A stretch of DNA of 64,000 nucleotides from Rhyzopertha dominica (lineage: Eukaryota; Arthropoda; Insecta; Coleoptera; Bostrichidae): NCBI GenBank assembly GCA_025024175.1, contig QCXZ01000053.1:7626001-7690000 (forward strand), read 5' to 3'. Positions 10,640-22,571 of the stretch are shown here, piece after piece; position 1 is the stretch's first letter, and the number at the start of each line of letters is the position of its first letter. The translations under genes were made by a program, and so were the position numbers. Below the pieces are notes generated by a model. It made no database searches. It worked only from the letters and a program-made list of their open reading frames with translations, and was not told where the DNA came from.

Positions 10640-11064
10640 CATTTTACTTTTACTTCATTTTTCAGGGATATCGGTTTTTTCATAGCTCTGTCGCACACAC
10701 CATTCACATGCTTTTGAAAACTAACTTTTGATCTAGTACAACTCCTAAGTATCGAAATTCTTCAAGAACATCCAGCTTTGTTTTATTGATTCTGACATGC
10801 AGATCTCTATGGTGCATTCTTTTTGGTGACTTCAATACTATCAGCTTCGTTTTCTTTTGTCGGAGACAATTTACTTTTAGGATTTTGTAAAATTGCAGAC
10901 TTCCGACACTGTGTACATAATATTTTCTTTTAAGTTTTTCTAAGATTTTGTTTTTGTAATCACTATTGCAATTATGTCAATATTTTCTTCATTATATAGG
11001 TGTCGATAAATTTGTTTAATATTTATAGTATCGGACCAAGGACAGAGCCTTGTGGAATAGTGCC
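10640..11064 (-). pseudogene. Non-LTR retrotransposon RT fragment
   Basis: Minus strand. At 11,064-11,030 the frame encodes GTIPQGSVLGPIL, the motif-B region (PQG) of LINE reverse transcriptases. Further on, at about 10,780-10,720, it encodes EEFRYLGVVLDQKLVFK, the LGV thumb block. The YADD box expected between them is not recognisable, and there are several stops. Jockey-superfamily type by motif; the clade is not resolved. Confidence 0.7.
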
Positions 11065-11069
11065 GTATT

Positions 11070-12990
11070 TGCAAACGACTTACCGGTAGGTTAAATAGCT
11101 TGTTACTATTTTAATTGAGTATGGGTGAAAAATTTGAATTTCATTCAAATATCTCAATTATTTTAAAAGTTATTTAAAAATATTGAAAACAAAATTTCAA
11201 CTTTAATACCCTTGTATCTTTGTTAAGATAAGTTTGGTTAAATCAGAATATCTTTATGTAAAGAATATGAGGGTTTACCTCATAGGTATAAGTTAGCAAA
11301 CCAAGTGCTTCTCCAAACAGTGATTTTTTTTATTTTTACAAAATTATTTAATTAGCAGTAGGAAATTTGTACACAAAATTTACTAAAATTGCTTTCCGAT
11401 AAATAAATAGGTTCTATCATGGTATTAAGCAGTTTAGTAGTCATAAATAAGCTTTATTAAAGAAAAGTTAATAAATGTTTTGGTTAAAGAAATAAATGTT
11501 TAATTCGACAAATACAAATAAATTATTTATTAATACTAAACAAATTTTAGATCACATAAATAAACCTTTTTTCAGTGCAGGTAAGCAATTTGCTTAATGT
11601 TACTCTCCATTACAACAGAATTTTTCACAATGTATTGTCGACGAAGGGACAAAAAGGTATTCGTTAGTCCAATCTCACCTGATCTCTTGATCATAGATCA
11701 TTTTTGGCACCTTTAAATACTATTGGCGCAGCGAGTAATTGTAAATACCCCGCACTTCATAAATCCTTATCAACAACAGCAAAGCAATCTCAGATGGCCG
11801 TTCTATTATACAGCATTTCAAATGCATTTACAATGCTATTTTTGTAATTCATCATCTGCCGTCTCTCATTGTATGCCTCCCTACACGTGTAGGAGGCGAG
11901 AGGTCAGACTTTGATTAAAATAAAATATGCTAAAATTCAACCTGTATCGAATCCCCAACACTAATCAGCATTCAATGGCAATAAGGTGTGTACAACGAGC
12001 ACATTATAAATTATGACATAATTCTAAATGCGCCGTGACGATTTCTTGTATAGGCGTCCACTCACACATGAGAGGTGCAATTGTTCTACCTACACGGGTA
12101 TTATGCACGAATAGAGATGGATTTCTGTATAAAAAAGACGGTTGAAGGGTCTACAACTTTGAATAATAGCATGAGATTGTGCTATCGAACAGTTTGTAAA
12201 CATAGAGTATTAGAGTATTTCAACGATGTGAAGTCGGGAACAATTTCCACGCTTAAACTTAAAGTTAAAATTTTAACGTAGTCATTTATTTTTAAGCTTA
12301 AAACAAATACGAATATAGGTGGCATACTCTTTCTTGAAGTGTCTTTAAGAGTAGGTACATGAAGGTTTATTAGTTGTTCACCTGCAATTATGGCAATTCA
12401 TTAATAAATATTAAAGCATGGTTGCAAACACTGATAAATTAATTATCAGCAGTAACGGCTGCTCGTTAAATGTGCCAAGCTGATCTTATACTAAACTCAG
12501 CGTATAGACAAACAACAGAAGTTAACTAGAAGTAAACTATAGCTATAGCAAGCAAGTGGACTAAAACTGAATATAATAATTGAGTGCATTCGATTTTGTG
12601 GTGTATTTGAGTTGGCCCCTCGAAGATTTCAAGTCATGACGAAAGTCCCTAACTAAATGAATTTTTCATGATAAACTTTAACTAAGAGTGAAATAAGGCA
12701 CATTTTAATAAGGCGACAGTGTTTTAAAGGAAAAATAACCCGGGAATTTGTTATTTCTGTTCAAAATTTCTAATAAAGAACGCAAGTACTATGGAAGAAT
12801 AATAATTTGAGCAACACTGTACCATCTAGTGGTAATTAACAGTGCAACCCACCCGTTTATAGGGGGAACCTGTACCATGAACGGTATTCCACCTTGTAGC
12901 GGACATTTAATAGAAGTCCCCAACGACGGTGTCCGCAAAAAGTGCAGATCTCAGCATGTATCTTAAATAAGCCTATGCCATGTTGATTGC
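11070..12990. other. No gene recognised
   Basis: AT-rich sequence. The short frames at 11,723-11,914 and 12,075-12,281 show no domain. No repeat partner was noticed within the window. Confidence 0.5.
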
Positions 12991-12999
12991 ATAAGAACA

Positions 13000-13300
13000 A
13001 TCTGTGGACAGCTGTTTCTGCTTATAAATCCTCCTCAGCACAGTTACAGTCCCAATGCAGACAATATTGCACAGATGTTAGCTTCCTTCCCTTATAAACG
13101 CCAAGGCAGCCAATGTGTATGCGAAAATAATAATTGTGAGCGATACTATGTAGTATAGTGGCAATTATTATTCTCACATGCACATCGCCAACTTTGGCGT
13201 ATACGGAGCAAGCCAAGATCTGTGCCATGTTATCGGCGTTGGGACTATAGCCGTACTGAGGATGATTTATAAGCCGAACAACTATACACAGATGGCACAT
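13000..13300. repeat. Palindromic element centred near 13,151
   Basis: Two arms (about 13,002-13,150 and 13,152-13,300) are diverged reverse complements. The centre GATACTATGTAGTATAGTG is itself nearly palindromic, and both arms hold an AATAATAATT block and a hammerhead-like sequence (ACTGAGGA with a TTTATAAGC stem). It probably derives from one inverted pair of terminal repeats. The same repeat family lies in the large inverted-repeat arms at 35,7xx and 63,6xx. Confidence 0.65.
13002..13043 (-). ncRNA. Hammerhead-like motif with intact GUC site and stem I
   Basis: Minus strand order: CTGTG, core CTGAGGA (one change from CTGATGA), a damaged stem II (GGATT facing AAGCA), GAAA, CAGCT, GTC, CACAG. 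CTGTG and CACAG pair to give a perfect 5-bp stem I, placed exactly as in a hammerhead. ACAGCTGT, which spans the last A of GAAA to the U of GUC, is self-complementary, as expected for hammerheads that fold as dimers. The related copies at 35,725 and 63,584 have a better core but a changed cleavage site. Confidence 0.45.
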
Positions 13301-13364
13301 GCTTATTTTGCTATACTGCAAATACTAGATTAAATAGTCAACAGAAGATTACCACAATCGTCCC

Positions 13365-13606
13365 ACTTAAACGGTATATGAAAAGCCCCTTACTACAGTA
13401 ATTTAGAAAACGTCATATGTATTTCGGCAGCTAAGCTGTCATCGTCAGTAGAAGTAAAGTAAACTACTTATTGAAATGTGTGGCTCTGGATTTAACCTCA
13501 CAAAATTCCCAGTGGAAGTGTGAGAAGATGACAGCTTAGTTGCTGACATACGCATTTAGATTTTCGAAATTACTGAGGTGGGGGGGTTTTCATATACCGT
13601 TTAAAT
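13365..13606. mobile_element. Short inverted-repeat element, about 242 bp
   Basis: Ends TTAAACGGTATATGAAAA (left) and its complement (right, ending about 13,605) are inverted repeats. The arms stay complementary for about 80 bp each. The minus strand at 13,411-13,448 reads CTGACGA, a GACAGC/GCTGCC stem and GAAATAC, again a hammerhead-like order. The plus strand of the right arm (about 13,508-13,548) holds the mutated twin. Confidence 0.6.
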
Positions 13607-14012
13607 CAACCACACAGAGCTCGCATTTTAATTATAATCGTCCCAAAGAAGATGGAACTTTTAGTCAAGGAGAGTAAATACAGGAAGCTATCGAAAACGA
13701 CGATAAGACCTAAGATTGAACAAGTCAGTGCCACAACGGAGAACCCTGAAAGAAACCACTTTGTGTTTGACCTCCAAAATTAAAAAACATAGGCATTAGA
13801 AATTTGTAATACAATTATTCAACAAATCAAAATTACATTATCTTTTATTAGGCACCTAGAAGCTCTTTAAAGCTGAAAAATTTGATCATTATAGAAACAA
13901 TTTTCTGAAATATACTGAAAACTAAGCATACGTTTTTTTTTTATAAAAGAAAGGAGTGGCAAGTGGTTTCTCTTTTATCTCTGTTTTCTCAAAATGAAAC
14001 ATGTAAATACAT

Positions 14013-14252
14013 GTGGAAATTTTAATCACTCCACCTATGTCGACGTCAGATGCTGAGCGATGTTTTTCAATGCTAAAAAAAGATTCAAACTTTTCTCTGG
14101 AATTCTATGACCGTTTACATTTTGAGAACATATGTGTTTTAGAAATTGCATTAAAAAGATCTTCAATGTCCTCACCCGACCATCAGCTTTCTCATCGACA
14201 TTATCGCTACTTAAATCTTAATTTATTTCAGAATGCAATTTCAGTAATTTGA
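14013..14252 (+). pseudogene. hAT transposase C-terminal dimerisation fragment
   Basis: The 79-codon frame contains TPPMSTSDAERCFSMLKK from 14,028, the signature of the C-terminal dimerisation region of hAT transposases (the 'AER-FS-LK' block). It continues with RLHFENICVLEI, in the position of the usual 'RL-L-L' helix. hAT proteins are over 500 residues, and no DDE or BED-finger part is seen upstream. It is therefore a fragment of a dead copy, abutting the foldback element at 14,352. Confidence 0.8.
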
Positions 14253-14351
14253 AAAAATCTGACCTGAATAGCTCTAGTATAAATCCAACACACTGATAAT
14301 GGTAGTCCTCTTCTACATTTAACTCTGGTATAGAAAGCGACAGTTCCTTAA

Positions 14352-15474
14352 TACGCCATATTAGTGCTGACGTAATGACGGCCATTTTTCTGTGGAACGT
14401 CAAAGTCCTGGATCCTGACAAAGCGAGTTGTCATAACGTGCGTAACAGACCTAAATGTTAGGTACAATTTTGTGACTTTAAAAGAATATTTAGAAGTGTT
14501 ACTGTGCTTATTTGAGTAGCTTACACTCCTTCGTTTTGCTTCACAAGTATTACAAACCGAAATTACATTTAGTTTAGATCCTGGATCAAAACAAACCAAG
14601 TTGTCATAACGTGCATAAAGAAGCTAAGTGTTTGGTGCAATCTGTTAGTGTTAAAAGAATATTTTAAAGTGTTACTGTGTATGTTTGAGTAGCTGACACT
14701 CTTTCGCTTTACTTAGCCAGTATTACAAACGTAAATTATATTTAGTTACAATGTAGGTATTGCTGAAAAGTTTAACCTACAATAAGTGCGTGTGTAGAGC
14801 ATTACAATTTACATGTTGTACCAGAAGATGATAACGTGCTAGGTCCCTAGATGTTCTTGTTATAATGAGAGAAAAACGTATAAACTTTAAGCATTTATTT
14901 TAGATTGTCTTTCAACTATAGATTGCAACTTAATATAATTTCGGTTTGTAATACTTAATGAATAATACAAAGGTATGTAAACCACTCAAACATACACTGT
15001 AACACTTCAAAATATTGTATTATACTATAATATTGCTCTGAACATTGAGTGTTACTGTGTATTTTTAATGGTTTACGTTCCTTCGCATAATTTAGTATTA
15101 CAACCAAAATTACATTTAGTTGCAATCTATTGTTTAAAAACAACCTAAAAAAAGTGCTGTAAAGATTACACGTTTCGCTCTCATTATAACGGGAACATCC
15201 AGGGACCCAACCCATTACCATTTTCTGGTAAAAATTGTAAATTGTAATGCTCCACACACGTACTTAGTGTATGTCCAGCTTTTCAACAATACATTGTATC
15301 TAAACGTATTAAAACATACACAGTAACACTTAAATACTCTTTAACACTAAAAAATTACACCAAACGCTGAACTCCCTTACGCACATTATGACAACTAAGT
15401 AGGTTGGTTTGGATCCGGGATCTTGACGTATCGCAGCAAAATGGCCGACATCTACGTCACACTAATATAGCGTA
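14352..15474. mobile_element. Foldback-type element, 1.12 kb, long inverted arms
   Basis: The termini TACGCCATATTAGTG (left) and its near complement (right, to 15,474) are flanked by TA. Inside, almost the whole left half (14,400-14,935) is repeated in inverse orientation in the right half (14,945-15,430), for example GTTGTCATAACGTGC and CATTACAATTTACA. The left half also contains a tandem duplication of about 175 bp (starting at 14,405 and 14,580) that the right half lacks. No transposase is present, so it would need a partner in trans; TA flanks suggest a Tc1/mariner-type source. Confidence 0.7.
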
Positions 15475-15712
15475 TACTGCTATTGTTTGAAACTTGTAAG
15501 TTAAATAATTTAAAGAACATTTCAACGATAGCTTTTGGTATATCGTTCCCATGGATAGGAAAAAAATCGAGTGTAATAGACTGCAATTCCAAATAGTCAC
15601 CCATAAAGTGTCAGTCTATCCCATAGTAGGATATGCCGCTGGTAGAGACCCAGGCATTTATAATAAATGACAATTTTGAAGGATGATAACATACTATTTA
15701 ACGTAAGAGCCT

Positions 15713-16370
15713 TTGATATTCTGTGTAGAGTCTAGACTAGATCATGAAATCAAGTGCAACAAGTTGAAATATTTTTGTATGGATACTAACTCTGTGCGTA
15801 TTGTGGACAGTTTTTTGAGTAATCGTTATCAGAGGGTAGTGGCGGACGGTGTTGCTTCGGCACCTGTAGAAATACATCAAGGGGTACCGCAAAGTGCACA
15901 ATTATGCAGATGATACACAATTGTGGTATAGTTTTGGTCAAAACGATGCACGTAGTGCTTTGCGTGCGATTAATAATTATTTAGATAAGCTATACAAAAT
16001 ATCCATAACGAATAGGTTAAGTTTAAATGCGAGTAAATCCAGAAAAAGCCTACTGTGAATAGTAAAATTAATGATACTGCTGTACTCGTCACAGCGGTCT
16101 CGGAGAACTTAGGGCTTAATTTGGACGAAAATTATAGATTCTCTCGTCATGTTTGTAATCTCTGTCAATCCTCATGTTTTGTTTTAAAAAGTATTTGTCC
16201 AAATGTCCACAGATCTGCCTTGATTATGTCAAAATTATCTTATTGCGATATTGTATATGTGAGTATCGCTTGCTTCGGGGAACACATAAGGTGGCTAAAC
16301 AAATATCCTGCTTATCTCTACCAAAAACTTGATTATCTACACAGATCAGACAACGACTGATATCTTCACC
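15713..16370 (+). pseudogene. Non-LTR retrotransposon RT fragment (jockey-like)
   Basis: The frame first reads VRIVDSFLSNRYQRV and IHQGVPQS (finger/palm and motif B). It then jumps to HNYADDTQLW at 15,897-15,926, with the catalytic YADD at 15,903-15,914. Normally about 20 residues lie between these motifs, so a small internal deletion fused them. A third frame (16,055-16,360) carries the thumb region, including LNLDENYRFSRHV and SKLSYCDIVY. Three frames and a deletion show it is dead. Confidence 0.8.
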
Positions 16371-16379
16371 ACAAAATTG

Positions 16380-17960
16380 CTCGCATATCGGGACCCACTC
16401 CTCTATATTAACTCGTAACTAATACTGTAATTGTTCTCGCATTGAGTACGAAAGACGTATTATTATTATTACTAAATTATGGACAGATTAGCCCAATTAA
16501 GTTAACTTACAATAAACGGTCTTGAATTAATATAAAACTAGTGCAGACATTGCATGTTGAATAAATAGGCATGCAGACATTAATATAATTAACGTAGAGT
16601 TAACTAATGTCGTTAAATGCACCAGTTTTACACTCAGAATCGCGCAAAAACAGCAGCTCATAAATCGCGTACTCTGTCACGGCATACGCGATTACCTCGT
16701 CCACAAAAAAACCGACGTAAGAAACTAAAAACATCCACCTAATTAATGCGTCCAGTGATTATGATCAAAACCCATGTTTACGACGTGATTACTTGGAGAT
16801 ACGAGTTGGACGTGTGAGGAATCACAGCTGGCCTTCGATGGGAGTTTTCGCGATTATAAATATAACATCCGGTACGAAATGGTGTTTCCTCTTGGAACTG
16901 GGAGGGTTTTTTTTCAGACTTTGATGTGCCATGAGCATCTGGAAGGAAACCGAGTGACATTTCGCTGAACACGCTTTAACAGTCATCACACGACTATTTT
17001 CCTCATTTGGAAGTTTATTTGTTCCCTTTAAACATGCAACTGTGGCATCGTTTAACTCTTACAATAAGAGGAATGAGGAGAAGCAGTGAGCGCTCCGCCA
17101 ATTTAACTAGTACATTACATGTTAAATTTATCTAAGACATCGCAGTATAAATGTTTAAGGCTTAAAACTATATTATGTTGCAAGCAACAATCTAAGCGAC
17201 TCATTATAGGAACAGCCGATTACTGCTCACAATGGTTTACAAGTATTACGTGAAGCTGTCGTAAATAACAGACGGGTTCGGCACGTTCCACTGTTTTGTA
17301 GCGGAGTGGACCGTATCCAAAAATTGTGTTTAGGCTTTTTTAGATTTTTTTTCCGTACACATAAATCAATGAGCATTATTTGGCATTATTATATGAAGTA
17401 CAAATATTTCTCATCTAATAGCTTTTAATGTATGACTAAATCCTATTCTTTCCTAATTTTATGATTGGTATCTATTTTTATAACAATGAATGGTAAACAT
17501 TTCCAATTTCAATATGACAGCCCATACTTTCTAATTTTTGATCGCGGTGTGCAATCGTCCTCTGCCCTGTTTCTTCACAGGTTAAAATTTTCTTTTATCC
17601 GGAGGGTCATAAACGTAGTTCCTACCTGTATATTTTTTGGAAATAAGAAGAAATCGGAACTATTCTACTCCTACTATAAACGGTATTGAAAGCATATGTG
17701 TTTACTTATATTTTAAAGTTTTTACTGCATATACTCGTAAGCGTACCAAGTGCCAATATTTTTAACTTATTCAGTCATACCTACATATATGCTTACATGT
17801 AACCACTTATTAAGAGGCCTTTGTGACAAATACATTTCGTAGGCAATGGTCAAACAGATTATTGCTGATTTTAAACCGTAGGCCAAGTGGAGTACCTCCG
17901 AAACAATTAAATATGTTCATTCTTGTAACTAGGACCTGTCGCGGCATATACCCGAGCGCT
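16380..17960. other. No gene recognised
   Basis: Possibly single-copy host sequence; a less AT-rich portion at 16,640-17,060 lacks TE signatures. Short frames on both strands carry no domain I can identify. Confidence 0.45.
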
Positions 17961-17984
17961 TAATCGACTGCTCCGAGCATACCC

Positions 17985-18745
17985 TGCAAAAGTATGTTAA
18001 AACCATTGGCGTTTCAATGAAAAAGGTGGAGAAGAAGCAATGCTTGATGGAAAGCCAGGTAATAAGAAAGTGGAGATCCGATTATCTAAAATCTATAAAA
18101 ATGTATAGGTAGGAAAATCGTCCCGATATTTTTCCTCGACGAAACATGTACCATACCCATGATACAATAGAAGAGGATGGATTGATGGCTCAGGGAAGTG
18201 CAACGTCAATATTCTGGCGTCAAAAGGAAAAAAAAATAATGATTCTACACGCAGGAGGTGAAAATGGTTTCGTTCCTGGAGCCCTGTATCTTGGAGTAAA
18301 AATGTAAAAGAAGCAAGCGTCGATTATCATTCTGAAGTGAATGCGGAAGTGTTTGAAAATTGGTTGAAAAACATTTTATTGTCCAAATTGCCACCAAACA
18401 GCGTCATAGTAATGGACAACGCTAGTTACCATTCGGAGCAACTGGATGAAATTCCAAATACTAATAATACTAATGAGGCAACCATTCAAGAGTTTTTAAA
18501 AGAAAATTAAAATTGACATTCTCGCTTCTGAATGTGGACACACCATTCTAGGATTACCCGCATATATCATTGCATTTTCAACCCCATTGCAATGATATGG
18601 GAGCAGTTGAAACAAAAAATTTGACGAGGAAACACCTGTGGAAAATTTAGCAAGAAATGCTGCTAAAAATTAGACACGAAGCTGAAATAACAAGTGTCGA
18701 TGCACGGAGAAATTCAGTGCGGCATATAATGGACATTGAAATCGG
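17985..18745 (+). pseudogene. DDE transposase relic (IS630/Tc1-related family)
   Basis: In shifting plus-strand frames the order is: FLDET with the first catalytic aspartate at 18,138-18,140; HAGGENGFVPGALYLGVK at about 18,251-18,304; VIVMDNASYH with the second aspartate at 18,415-18,417; and a weak LGLPAY block near 18,548 where 'LPPYHPDLNPIE' is expected. This arrangement is that of an IS630/Tc1-like DDE_3 protein family often found as uncharacterised insect genes. The third acidic motif is destroyed and many stops intervene. Confidence 0.7.
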
Positions 18746-19282
18746 TACAAGAATTAATAATAGAAGTTAATCGTGATTTTAGCAGTGAAAGTGATAGTAA
18801 GCATTTTTTTAGGTTTGTGATTTGTAATGTGCTTTATTAACAAGCTGTAATGAACATAATCGATACCGTGTATAAATCTTATTGTGCATTATTGTTAATT
18901 TTTTCTAACAAATGTAAATAATTTTCTATTTACTAACTTATATGTTTTTATGTTCAATTGTACAAATTCGTTATGACATGCAAAGGCTTTTATTTTATAC
19001 ATCGGAAAATAAAAAATAAGTATCACATAAAATAGATCGCGGGTCGCCCCAGTTAGTATCAGGTCTGCATTAAATAAAATTTGTTATAAAAGCTTCTATG
19101 TTTTATTGATTGTGTCTCCATAGCCTACTAAGTATAAAAAGGACTAAAATATAACCTAAAAATAAGCAATATTCTTAAAAACTATTAGAGATAGATGCAT
19201 ACTTCTTTATATCATATAAAAGGAAATTAATTTGCGCATTGAACTACGCTTGAAAGTAAAAAATGGGGTGCTATTTAAAAAA

Positions 19283-19382
19283 NNNNNNNNNNNNNNNNNN
19301 NNNNNNNNNNNNNNNNNNNNNNNNNNNNNNNNNNNNNNNNNNNNNNNNNNNNNNNNNNNNNNNNNNNNNNNNNNNNNNNNNN
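19283..19382. other. Assembly gap of 100 N
   Basis: A run of exactly 100 N, probably a placeholder for a gap of unknown size. It lies just upstream of the gypsy fragment, so the 5' part of that element (LTR, gag) may be lost in it. The sequence 18,790-19,282 before it shows no recognisable gene. Confidence 0.95.
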
Positions 19383-19539
19383 ATTCTCCTATAGATATAA
19401 TGTAAAATTGAGAATGTAGAATTTGAAAATGTGAGGTTGATACGGGGTCGGCAGTTTCATTAATTTCAGACTCTGTTTATAAGCTAAATTTTAAGGAAAT
19501 TTCGATTCAACCGTCAAATTAAAACTGTTTTCTTATTAC

Positions 19540-20885
19540 TGGTAATGAAATTAAACTATCAGGTTATGTAAGAGTAAATGTGCAATACAGAAACACCCGT
19601 AAAATATTAAAGTTGTAATATATATACCAGGTGGAGGACCTGCTCTTTTAGGAAGAGATTGGTTAAGAGAGCTTGGAGTTTGTATTTCAAGTGGCGCGGA
19701 CGTCAATAAAATTAATTGTAAAACTGTTATTAACGATACAGATAAAAGCTCAACTGCGAAGCATTAATTTTCAGAATTTCAATCGGTATTCAGCAAAGAT
19801 TTAGGAAAGTTGAGTAACTTTAAAGCCACGTTGTATCTAAAACAAAATGCAATGCCTGTGTTTTGCAAAGCTCGTCCACTTCCATTTCTATGAAAGTGAA
19901 GGTAGAAAAGGAGCTGGAAAGACTTTGTGCGGAGGATATTTTAAGTCCAATTGATCATAGTGAATGGGCTAGTGCTATTGTACCGGTAATTAAAAAAAGA
20001 TGGCCCGGTCAGAATATGTGGCGATTTTCGTATAGCAGTAAGTAAGAATCTGTACATTCAAAAATATCCAATTCCTAGAATTAAAGATATTTTTGCAAGT
20101 TTAAGTGGTGGTCAATTATTCAGTAAACTGGACTTATCACAGGCATATGCCCAAATCGAATTAGATGACGAATCAAAGAAAATTGCAGTCATTAACACTC
20201 ACAAAGGTGTTGTTTAGGTATAACCGTTTGCCTTATGGTATTGCTTCAGCCCCAAGCATTTTCCAAAAGATAATGGAAAGCATTTTTTCTAAAACAGAAG
20301 GCATTTTTGTCTTTTTAGATGATATTTTAATAACGGGCAGGAATAAAGAGGATCATTTAAATAAATTGAGATTGGTTTTGAATAAAATTAAAGACAACGG
20401 TCTACAAATCAATTTAGCAAAATGTAGTTTTTTTCAAAAGTCCATATCATATTTGGGATTTACAATTGATGCAGATGGGTTGCAGCCATCTCCTGACAAA
20501 GTAGCTGCTATTAGTAACATGAAGGTGCCAGAAAACAAATCGGAATTAAAAGCTTTTCTTGGAATGGTAAATTACTATGGTAAGTTCTTGTCAAATTTAA
20601 GCAAACAGCTCTGTCCCCTTTTCGCACTACTTCGTAATAATGTCAAATATAAAGGTCTTCTGATTGTCAACGTGCTTTTGATTGGATTAAATCTGAATTA
20701 GTTTCGGATAAAGTTTTGTCACATTTTGACCCAAATTTGCCAATAACTTTAGCATGCGACGCTAGCTCTTATGGACTAGAGCAAGTAATTTCCCATTACT
20801 TATCCCTAACGGAGATAGTAGACCTATAGCTCACGCTTCACACGACTTTAACAATGCTGAAAAGAATTATTGTCAAATAAATTTA
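19540..20885 (+). mobile_element. Ty3/gypsy LTR retrotransposon, protease-RT-RNaseH fragment
   Basis: The reading order is that of a gypsy pol. The protease end shows ALLGRDWL at about 19,642-19,665. RT follows, with SEWASAIVPVIKK (about 19,960), SKLDLSQAYAQIELDD (about 20,120), LPYGIASAPSIFQ (about 20,229) and the catalytic FLDD at about 20,312-20,323. A YLGF block, a GMVNYYGKF block and an RNase H start with ACDASSYG (about 20,755) complete it. Frameshifts lie near 19,998, 20,208 and 20,660, and there is a stop in the protease-RT linker. RNase H is cut at about 20,885; integrase and both LTRs are missing. It is inactive as it stands. Confidence 0.85.
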
Positions 20886-20929
20886 AGTAAATTTAGTAAT
20901 TACCCAGGTGGTAGTTATTACAGTCATCT

Positions 20930-21400
20930 TCAAATAGATAACAATCCAGTACATAATATTTGAGGATATAATATAAATGAATAAGAGGGGGTCAATGATG
21001 GGACCTTGTGGTACGCCCGTTATGATCTCTTGCTAGGTTAAAAGCCCGCTACCGTGACAACTCTTGCATTCTATTGTCAGATAGGATTTTATTAACTTTA
21101 ACTTTAATCTCATAGTGTTGAAATTGTTCATAAAAAATCGTAGAATGCTACCTGTGTTGTTATATTTTCATCGAATGCTTCGCAAACTTTAAGTATTAAA
21201 TTGCTTACTTGCCTGTTACTGTTGAGTTATTCAAATTAAGATAGTCAACAATTGTGTTTTTAAGTGTAGTTCCGTATGTTTCGATATTGCTAAAGAATAT
21301 ATATTGGTCGATAATTCGCAGGTTTTATATGAAGGCCTGGCTATTGAAAGCTTTAGTGTATCTGGAAATATACAGCAGTAAAACAATTTCATAACATATG
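20930..21400 (-). pseudogene. Non-LTR retrotransposon RT fragment
   Basis: Minus strand: ITGVPQGPIIDPLLFIYI at about 21,025-20,970 is the RT motif-B block. Upstream on the same strand are SYLTIEC and VCEAFDEN with a degraded palm motif (about 21,190-21,080). It lies directly against the truncated end of the gypsy fragment, so one may have landed in the other. 21,410-22,045 holds nothing I can name. Confidence 0.65.
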
Positions 21401-22571
21401 GTATTGGTTCTGCTATATATGGTATGGTTGCTTGTTCAAAAGTTTGACGTTTAGATGACTGTAATCATTAGAAGTTATGTTTCTTAGAGAGTTTGTCAAT
21501 GCTAATAAATACTGGGGGCGACACTCTCCAGGCAGGAAAAAGGATTTATCATTGTTCAAGCTCGTATTTGGAGTTTCTAGCTTCCGTTTGGTTTCAGATA
21601 CAAAATTTTTTACAGATAATTACAAAGTAATTATTTATGATGTTTGGGTAAATTGGACATATATTATTTTTGCTATTATGTACCTTTGTTTACATTTGTG
21701 ACTCGCCATGTTGCCCTCTTGGTGTTTGGTGCTCTATAAAATGTGCTTTTTTAATCGTTTGGCATCAGTAATCTTCCTTCTATCATGTGCTTTGAGAGGA
21801 TTTGTCTGCTTTACGAGCACAGTTACTTTCAGGTGATTGCTATTATGCTTACGGCCATCAAAGGATGTGTTTGATTTGCTTAAGTTCATCAGTATACCTG
21901 TTTAAGGATGTAATGGAAAAAATATAACAGGTCGATCATAAAAAGCATGTGTCACAGGTAGCTATTTACAAATTTACCACTAGAAATATGGACCCGAAAT
22001 CATAAAACAAGAAATTCATAAAATAATAACAACAGCTTGGCTACTAAATAGTAAGAAGAAAAATGAAAAGAGAAGATACAAAGATGTGCGTCATGTCTAT
22101 AAACTTAAAGAAATCATTCAATACGATAAGTCATCAATCTGTACCAGAAATCCTGGCAAAGAAAAAGGTATCCAATACCTAATCAATAGGATAACCAAGG
22201 CCTGTCTACACGAAGATACAACGGTACAATGGTTTGGCCAAACACCTCCGGTAAACAAACAAAAATAGAGAAGTAAAGCAAGGATTCGCCATATCACCAA
22301 GAATATTTACAATTGTCTTAGATGACAACATACAAAATATTATCGGTACAACTAAAAAATATAACAGACAAGGAAATAAAAACGTTATACTGACATATGC
22401 GGATGACCTGGTGGTAATAACAGAGAACTAAAAAGATTTGACCGACTTTCTAAATAACGTAGAAGATAACCTATCAGAAAACAGGCTGACTATAAGCTAC
22501 AACAAAACCATGGTCATGAGAAGAGACCCGTTTAGGGAGAAAACATCAATGACAAGTAAGTACATATAATA

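Noticed and set aside
19540..20885. Possible endogenous retrovirus with an envelope gene
   Set aside because: The fragment stops in RNase H; no integrase, envelope or LTR is present, so only a Ty3/gypsy pol fragment can be claimed.
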